Shown: piece after piece, positions 61,431 through 64,000 of the stretch
How the letters are laid out: every line of letters begins with the position of its first letter
Numbering within the stretch: position 1 is the stretch's first letter
NCBI RefSeq assembly: GCF_028826105.1
Contig: NZ_JAQGPL010000001.1
Location: 3,436,501 to 3,500,500, forward strand
Origin: Paenibacillus humicola
GTDB lineage: Bacteria > Bacillota > Bacilli > Paenibacillales > Paenibacillaceae
Length of the DNA stretch: 64,000 bases
Reading direction: 5' to 3'
Notes under the pieces: model-generated
What the model was told of the DNA's origin: nothing
Seen by the model: the letters and a program-made list of their open reading frames with translations, nothing else
Databases searched by the model: none
Translations under genes and position numbers: made by a program

Positions 61431-62129
61431 CTACAGCTTAACCTCTTCCTCGCGCGCATGCAGCCGGAACGGAGAGCGCGAATTCGCGCGTTGAATCGTT
61501 CGCATGCCTTTCACCCACAAAAAAGCCATCAGCGGCACGATGAACCATACCCAGTACGCTCCGCCGGAGCCCGTTATCCAGTCGTAAACCCCGTGCTCGA
61601 GAACCGGAAGCGACAGCGCGAGCAGCAGAAAGCTGCGCTTTTTGCCGCCCTTCGCGGCAAATTTGGCTTTGCCGACGTAATAACCCATCGTCACCCCGAA
61701 CAGCGCATGGCCGGAAACGGGCAGAAGAGCCCGGACGAGCAGCGAACCGAACGAAACGGGCTGAAAAAAGGCGTACAGCACGTTTTCCGCCGTAGCGAAG
61801 CCGAGCGATATCGCCGTGGCGTAGACGATGCCGTCGTACGGCTCGTCGAATTCGGTATGATTCAGGATGAAATGGTACAGCAAGAACCATTTCAGTCCCT
61901 CTTCGACGCCGGCGGAAATGCCAAACGCGAAAACTAGCGGCTGCTCCCCCCACCAAAGCGAAAGCCCGCGTTGAATAATGACGGTCGGCAGTACGACGAG
62001 CACGCCGAGCAGGAATAATTTGACGACCATATGCACCGGCTCGGACTCGTAGCGGTCTTTCAAGTAAAAATAGGTAAGCAGCGCAATTCCGGGCGCCAGT
62101 GCGGCTGCCAATATGGAAAATAACAGCAT
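61431..62129 (-). CDS. prsW: PrsW family intramembrane metalloprotease
   Basis: Membrane protease of 232 residues with about seven helices. PrsW hallmarks are AGVEEGLKWFLLY (EExxK), EFDEPYDGIVYATAISLGFATAEN and LPVSGHALFGVTMGYY with the conserved His, and a later HGVYDW. In B. subtilis it starts cleavage of the anti-sigma factor RsiW. The start MLLFSILA has GGGGAGGT nine bases upstream; a longer in-frame extension overlaps the dehydrogenase gene. No rsiW-like gene is adjacent. Confidence 0.92.
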   Translation of the reverse strand: MLLFSILAAALAPGIALLTYFYLKDRYESEPVHMVVKLFLLGVLVVLPTVIIQRGLSLWWGEQPLVFAFGISAGVEEGLKWFLLYHFILNHTEFDEPYDGIVYATAISLGFATAENVLYAFFQPVSFGSLLVRALLPVSGHALFGVTMGYYVGKAKFAAKGGKKRSFLLLALSLPVLEHGVYDWITGSGGAYWVWFIVPLMAFLWVKGMRTIQRANSRSPFRLHAREEEVKL

Positions 62130-62193
62130 TCCCGTTCCACCTCCCCTGGCGGGCTGCAGCAGCCGGATCCGGCCGCCCTGCCCGCGGCGGGCG

Positions 62194-63444
62194 CTAGATC
62201 CAGCCGCGCAGCCGCGCGGCTTCGGCCATTTTCCGAACGCCGACCATATAAGCCGCAAGTCGCATATCGACATTGCGTCTCCGGTGCAGCTCATACACCT
62301 GATTAAATCCGCGGACCATCATTTCCCGCAGCTTCGTATCGACTTCCTGTTCGGACCAGTAATAGCCCTGATTGTTTTGCACCCATTCAAAATAAGATAC
62401 TATAACGCCCCCGCCGCTGGCAAGCACGTCGGGCACGAGCAGGATGCCCCGGTCGGTCACGATTTTCGTCGCTTCCAGCGTGGTCGGGCCGTTCGCCGCT
62501 TCGACGATGATTTTCGCCTTAATATCGGCGGCGTTTTCGGACGTGATTTGGTTCTCGATCGCCGCCGGCACCAGAATGTCGCAATCGAGCTTCAGCAGCT
62601 CGTCATTGGTGATCGTATCCCGGAACAAGTTCGTCACCGTACCGAAGGAATCACGGCGTTCCATCAAATATTCGACGTCGAGCCCATCCTCATTATACAA
62701 CGCCCCGTTCACATCCGAAATACCGATCACCTTGGCGCCTGCCTGGTGCATAAAATGAGCCAGATAACTACCCGCGTTGCCGAAGCCTTGAATGACGACG
62801 CGCGCATTCTGGATCGGGATGTTTTTCCGATTCAGCGCCTCGTCGACCATGATGGCGACACCGCGCGCGGTGGCGCTTTCCCGGCCGAGCGATCCCCCGA
62901 GCACAAGCGGCTTGCCCGTGATGAACGCGGGCGAATCGAACTCGCGGATCCGGCTGTACTCATCCATCATCCACGCCATAATCTGCGCGTTCGTCATGAC
63001 GTCTGGCGCAGGGATGTCCTTGGTCGGTCCGACAATCTGGCTGATCGCGCGCACATAGCCGCGGCTCAGCCGTTCCAGCTCCCGGAAGGACATTTTGCGC
63101 GGATCGCAGATGATTCCGCCTTTTCCGCCGCCGTAAGGCAGGTCGGCAATGCCGCACTTGAGGCTCATCCAGATCGACAGCGCCTTCACCTCGTTTTCGT
63201 TCACATCCGGGTGAAAACGTACGCCTCCTTTGGTAGGGCCGACCGCATCGTTATGCTGAGCCCGGTATCCGACGAAAATGCGCGTCTTTCCGTCGTCCAT
63301 CCGCACGGGGAAGCGGACAGTCAGCACCCGCATCGGCTCTTTCAGAAGCTCGATCATATCGTCGCCATAGCCTAACTTGCGCAGCGCATCTTCGATGACA
63401 ATTTGCGTCGACGTCAGCACGTCGTTGTTTCCCGTTCCGTTCAC
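62194..63444 (-). CDS. gudB: NAD-specific glutamate dehydrogenase (GudB/RocG type)
   Basis: Oxidative deamination of glutamate to 2-oxoglutarate. The 416-residue protein has substrate motifs VGPTKGGVRFHP, MSLKCGIADLPYGGGKGG (active Lys), KDIPAPDVMTN and the NAD fold VVIQGFGNAGSYLA, with VLASGGGVIVSYFEWVQN. The start is GTG at 63444 (MNGTGNNDVLTS), with AAAGGTGGTGA seven bases upstream. In B. subtilis gudB has the same neighbours, ypbH and prsW. Confidence 0.95.
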   Translation of the reverse strand: MNGTGNNDVLTSTQIVIEDALRKLGYGDDMIELLKEPMRVLTVRFPVRMDDGKTRIFVGYRAQHNDAVGPTKGGVRFHPDVNENEVKALSIWMSLKCGIADLPYGGGKGGIICDPRKMSFRELERLSRGYVRAISQIVGPTKDIPAPDVMTNAQIMAWMMDEYSRIREFDSPAFITGKPLVLGGSLGRESATARGVAIMVDEALNRKNIPIQNARVVIQGFGNAGSYLAHFMHQAGAKVIGISDVNGALYNEDGLDVEYLMERRDSFGTVTNLFRDTITNDELLKLDCDILVPAAIENQITSENAADIKAKIIVEAANGPTTLEATKIVTDRGILLVPDVLASGGGVIVSYFEWVQNNQGYYWSEQEVDTKLREMMVRGFNQVYELHRRRNVDMRLAAYMVGVRKMAEAARLRGWI

Positions 63445-63519
63445 GGAACCGTCACCACCTTTACAATGTCTAATATGGGCGGCAGCTTCACCGTCTATGC
63501 GAATGCGGAAAAGAACCGA

Positions 63520-63570
63520 AAAAAAAATAAAAAGCATCAGGCAAAAGGGCGAAAGCCCAGCTGCTGATGC
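63520..63570 (-). terminator. Terminator after the MecA-like gene
   Basis: GCATCAG/CTGATGC arms with an inner GGGC/GCCC hairpin, followed by TTTTTATTTTTTTT on the minus strand, 18 bases after the stop at 63588. Confidence 0.85.
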
Positions 63571-63587
63571 GTGTATAAGCGCTCCGT

Positions 63588-64000
63588 TCAAAAATAAGTG
63601 CAAATTTCCGCAACGGCCTGCGCAGGAATGACCACTTTTCCGTATTCGTCGAGCACGGCCGTCGTCACCGAGGCCGCATCGCCGAATTCGGCGAGCAGCG
63701 CAATCATGGCGTGGTAACGAGGCTGCTCCATGCCTTCGGCTTCGAAGGCCAGCATATATTTGCCGTTGTAGGAGTATAGCCGCCCGTCACTGGTCAGGCC
63801 CGAATCATGAAGCCGCCGGCTGACGGCGATTACGTCTTCGATGTCTTTGAATGCATATAATACGACGTCGCTCTGTTCCAGCGTCACTTCAAGCTCATAT
63901 ACGTCTTCCTCGTTCTCGTCCTCGTCATGAGTACGATCATCGGGCCGCACGTTCACTTTGCCGCGGGTGACGATGACGACCATGCCCTGGGCCGGCAATG
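63588..64000 (-). CDS. MecA/YpbH-type adaptor protein, 5' end outside window
   Basis: The last 137 codons of a MecA-family adaptor, which delivers substrates to ClpC. An acidic linker (THDEDENEEDV) precedes the conserved C-terminal domain: VVLYAFKDIEDVIAVSRRL, GRLYSYNGKYMLAF, ALLAEFGDAASVTTAVLDEY and GKVVIPAQAVAEICTYF. The frame is open to the window edge, and the N-terminal substrate-binding domain is not visible. Position next to gudB corresponds to B. subtilis ypbH (mecB), so that paralogue is more likely than mecA. Confidence 0.88.
   Translation of the reverse strand, partial: LPAQGMVVIVTRGKVNVRPDDRTHDEDENEEDVYELEVTLEQSDVVLYAFKDIEDVIAVSRRLHDSGLTSDGRLYSYNGKYMLAFEAEGMEQPRYHAMIALLAEFGDAASVTTAVLDEYGKVVIPAQAVAEICTYF

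Noticed and set aside
1..64000. Mobile elements, prophage, CRISPR arrays, defence or toxin-antitoxin genes
   Set aside because: No transposase, integrase, direct-repeat array, terminal inverted repeats or recognisable defence genes were found, and synteny with Bacillus is largely unbroken.

Overview
The window reads as a chromosomal backbone segment of a spore-forming Bacillales bacterium, most likely Paenibacillaceae (Paenibacillus or Cohnella type). The grounds are GC-rich sequence, strong GGAGG ribosome binding sites with many GTG/TTG starts, sporulation and germination genes (spoIVA, spoVIF, ypjB, a YIEGIA protein, ypeB), bacillithiol genes, TRAP, and gene order that follows the B. subtilis stretch from ypbH/gudB to dinG/ypmB. 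Nearly every gene lies on the minus strand. The one convincing plus-strand gene is the yitT homologue at 16449-17315. I see no phage, insertion sequence, CRISPR array or toxin/defence island.

Read in transcription order, from high to low coordinates: the 5'-truncated MecA-type adaptor gene, glutamate dehydrogenase, prsW, a tiny zinc-ribbon gene that seems to use an ATT start, ypeB, a PilZ protein, cmk, plsC and an S1-like protein (55.9-64 kb). Next come yphA, the YIEGIA pair, der, plsY, gpsA, spoVIF, a DUF2768 protein, two ferredoxins around a nucleotidyltransferase-like gene, a YphF lipoprotein, spoIVA and the HU protein (45.7-55.8 kb). Then tRNA-Pro(GGG), mtrB (TRAP) and a respiratory-quinone block: hepS, menG, a UbiA prenyltransferase, mqnA and hepT. 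This mixes heptaprenyl diphosphate synthesis with futalosine-pathway genes. ndk, cheR and a 55-residue unknown follow.

The aromatic supraoperon aroC-aroB-aroH-trpEDCFBA-hisC-tyrA spans 26.5-38.1 kb. An internal promoter and leader upstream of trpE carry a clear TRAP site, an antiterminator and a terminator, so mtrB at 45 kb regulates trp genes at 35 kb. Where B. subtilis has aroE and ypiA after tyrA, this genome has an ECF sigma/anti-sigma pair with an ECF-type promoter, a phosphatase and an unrecognised 405-residue protein. A 60-residue IDEAL protein, ypiF and qcrABC follow.

The left part (1-18.9 kb) is ypjA, ypjB, yitT, ypjD, a TPR gene, dapB, mgsA, bshB1, bshA, cca, birA, panBCD (with a structured leader), another TPR gene, dinG, rex, mtaD, a TseB-like gene and two unknown membrane proteins.

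No obviously new multi-gene system is present. The best second-look items are the ATT-start zinc protein, the trp leader, the Val in the GpsA nucleotide-binding loop, the ferredoxin/nucleotidyltransferase cluster, the pan leader and the possible ribosome-site occlusion ahead of ypeB.
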